A stretch of DNA of 64,000 nt from Paracoccus shanxieyensis (GTDB lineage: Bacteria > Pseudomonadota > Alphaproteobacteria > Rhodobacterales > Rhodobacteraceae): positions 186,001 to 250,000 of the forward strand of contig NZ_WMII01000004.1 in NCBI RefSeq assembly GCF_009711265.1, given 5' to 3'. The notes beneath the pieces were generated by a model, which was not told the DNA's origin, did no database searches, and saw nothing but the letters and a program-made list of their open reading frames with translations. Position 1 is the first letter of the stretch; every line of letters begins with the position of its first letter. Position numbers and translations under genes: made by a program. Positions 63,127-64,000 of this stretch are shown piece by piece.

Positions 63127-64000
63127 TTACTTCGCCGTGGCCGGGATGCAATCCACGCCGCCCGCGATCAGCGCCGCGCAGAAGCGCCGCGCTTCGTCCT
63201 TCGAGGCAAAGCCGCCCGCGCGCAGCCGCCAGAAGGTGCGGCCATTGGTGGCATGTTCCTGCACGACCATGTTCTTGCCCGCGAAGACCGCGCCGAACTT
63301 GGCCGCGACGCGGTTCCATTCGCCGCGCGCCAGCTTGTCGCTGTCAAACGCGCCGATCTGCGCCATGGCCGAGCCCGAGGCAGGCTTGGCCGCAGGTTCT
63401 GGCGCTGCGGCGGGTGCGTCGGCGACGACCGGCGGACGTTCGGCTGGGGCCGCTGGGGCGGCAGAAGGGGCAGCGGCGGCAGCGGGCGCCGCAGCCGAAG
63501 CACGCGCGACACGCTGCGGACGGGCCGCAGGGCGCACGGATTGCGCCACGGCGGGGTTCGCGACCGGATTCGCGACCGGGGCCTGCGCCTCGGCAAGGGC
63601 CTGATTGATCGCGGTATCCTGCGTCTGCTGGCCCGACAGATCGGTCAGCGCCTCGTTCACCGGGGCTTCGGGGGCGGCGGGCACATCGCTGATGATCGCG
63701 GCCTCGACCGAATCCGGCTCGATGGTGGATTGCGCGGCGGCAGCGGCAGCCGCAGCGGCGGCTTGTTGATCGGTCGTGGCGATGACCGGCGCGATGTCAT
63801 CCTCGGGCGGCAATTCGACGGCGCGCGACGGCTGCTGCGCCGTGGCCCCCAGAACGCCCATGGCGACATCCTGCGGCTCCAGCCCGGCGGCGGCGGGGGC
63901 AATCGCCACCTGATCCACCTGCCCCGGCTGGCTGCCGGCAGCGACCGAATTCACGGCAAGGCCGGTGCGGTCCGACAGCTCTCCGCCGGGATTTTCCGGC
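63127..64000 (-). CDS. SPOR-domain protein, 5' end outside the window
   Basis: At least 291 residues are visible; the frame stays open to the right edge (PENPGGELSDRTGLAVNS precedes a GTG at 63954), so the gene is probably partial. A long Ala/Pro/Gln-rich middle is followed by a C-terminal SPOR domain (last about 75 residues) with AQIGAFDSDKLARGEWNRV and GFASKDEARRFCAAL. SPOR domains bind septal denuded glycan. A membrane anchor is expected in the missing part. It is the upstream member of the nagZ-scpA-scpB set. Confidence 0.88.
   Translation of the reverse strand, partial: PENPGGELSDRTGLAVNSVAAGSQPGQVDQVAIAPAAAGLEPQDVAMGVLGATAQQPSRAVELPPEDDIAPVIATTDQQAAAAAAAAAAQSTIEPDSVEAAIISDVPAAPEAPVNEALTDLSGQQTQDTAINQALAEAQAPVANPVANPAVAQSVRPAARPQRVARASAAAPAAAAAPSAAPAAPAERPPVVADAPAAAPEPAAKPASGSAMAQIGAFDSDKLARGEWNRVAAKFGAVFAGKNMVVQEHATNGRTFWRLRAGGFASKDEARRFCAALIAGGVDCIPATAK

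Noticed and set aside
1..64000. CRISPR array, rRNA genes, complete insertion sequence or prophage
   Set aside because: No regularly spaced repeats, rRNA sequence, transposase with inverted repeats or phage structural genes were recognised. The 13-base repeats at 62107 lack spacers.

Overview
The window reads as chromosomal DNA of a high-GC alphaproteobacterium of the Rhodobacteraceae, most like Paracoccus. This is inferred from codon use, from gene orders typical of that family (cmk/rpsA/ihfB, rpsB-tsf, rpmF-plsX-fabH-ihfA-merR, SPOR-nagZ-scpA-scpB) and from family-typical proteins (GapR/DUF2312, two-domain Dcd, DUF1737-free small zinc-finger proteins, GT14-type transferase). No phage, intact insertion sequence or CRISPR array was seen. 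Nearly all of the window is housekeeping or metabolic sequence.

Layout. 1-17 kb: a purine-degradation region. It holds the tail of a membrane urate oxidase (puuD), a LysE exporter, a LysR regulator divergent from xdhA-xdhB-xdhC-guaD, an AzgA/NCS2 purine permease, a fused allantoinase/OHCU decarboxylase (puuE-uraD) and a bicupin ureidoglycine aminohydrolase. Together these take guanine or hypoxanthine through xanthine, urate, OHCU and allantoin towards ureidoglycolate; allantoicase or allantoate amidohydrolase is not in view. A block at 7.6-12.6 kb separates the two halves. It holds a decayed TniQ-like gene, a two-gene unit made of an iota-class (COG4337-type) carbonic anhydrase candidate and a SulP anion transporter, and an exported alpha/beta hydrolase.

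16.6-28.3 kb: alkB, a DsbA-like thioredoxin, a small exported protein, then a long leftward run of trpB, trpF, lapA, ihfB, rpsA, a nitronate monooxygenase and cmk. A solo LuxR-type regulator, tsf, rpsB and tRNA-Thr(UGU) follow. 28.4-45 kb is mixed: hydrolases, gapR, dtd, a DEAD-box helicase, tdk, a cytochrome b561-YceI fusion, a class C beta-lactamase, ndk, an ABC-F ATPase, a MipA/OmpV porin-like protein, a SufT-like protein, an acetyltransferase, hemF, an atypical SDR, rsmC and clpS. 45-55 kb holds a D,D-carboxypeptidase with a SPOR-like tail, a universal stress protein, polA, an ABC ATPase without a permease, a HIT protein, and a divergent GT14 transferase/sulfotransferase pair. 55-64 kb holds rpmF-plsX-fabH, a DksA-like zinc-finger protein, ihfA-merR, tRNA-Pro(GGG), dcd, and the scpB-scpA-nagZ-SPOR operon, whose first gene runs off the right edge.

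The most notable finding is the carbonic-anhydrase-like gene nine bases upstream of a SulP transporter. It looks like a compact bicarbonate uptake and hydration module with a variant catalytic motif. All family assignments are made from recognised motifs and remembered family sequences, without database searches.
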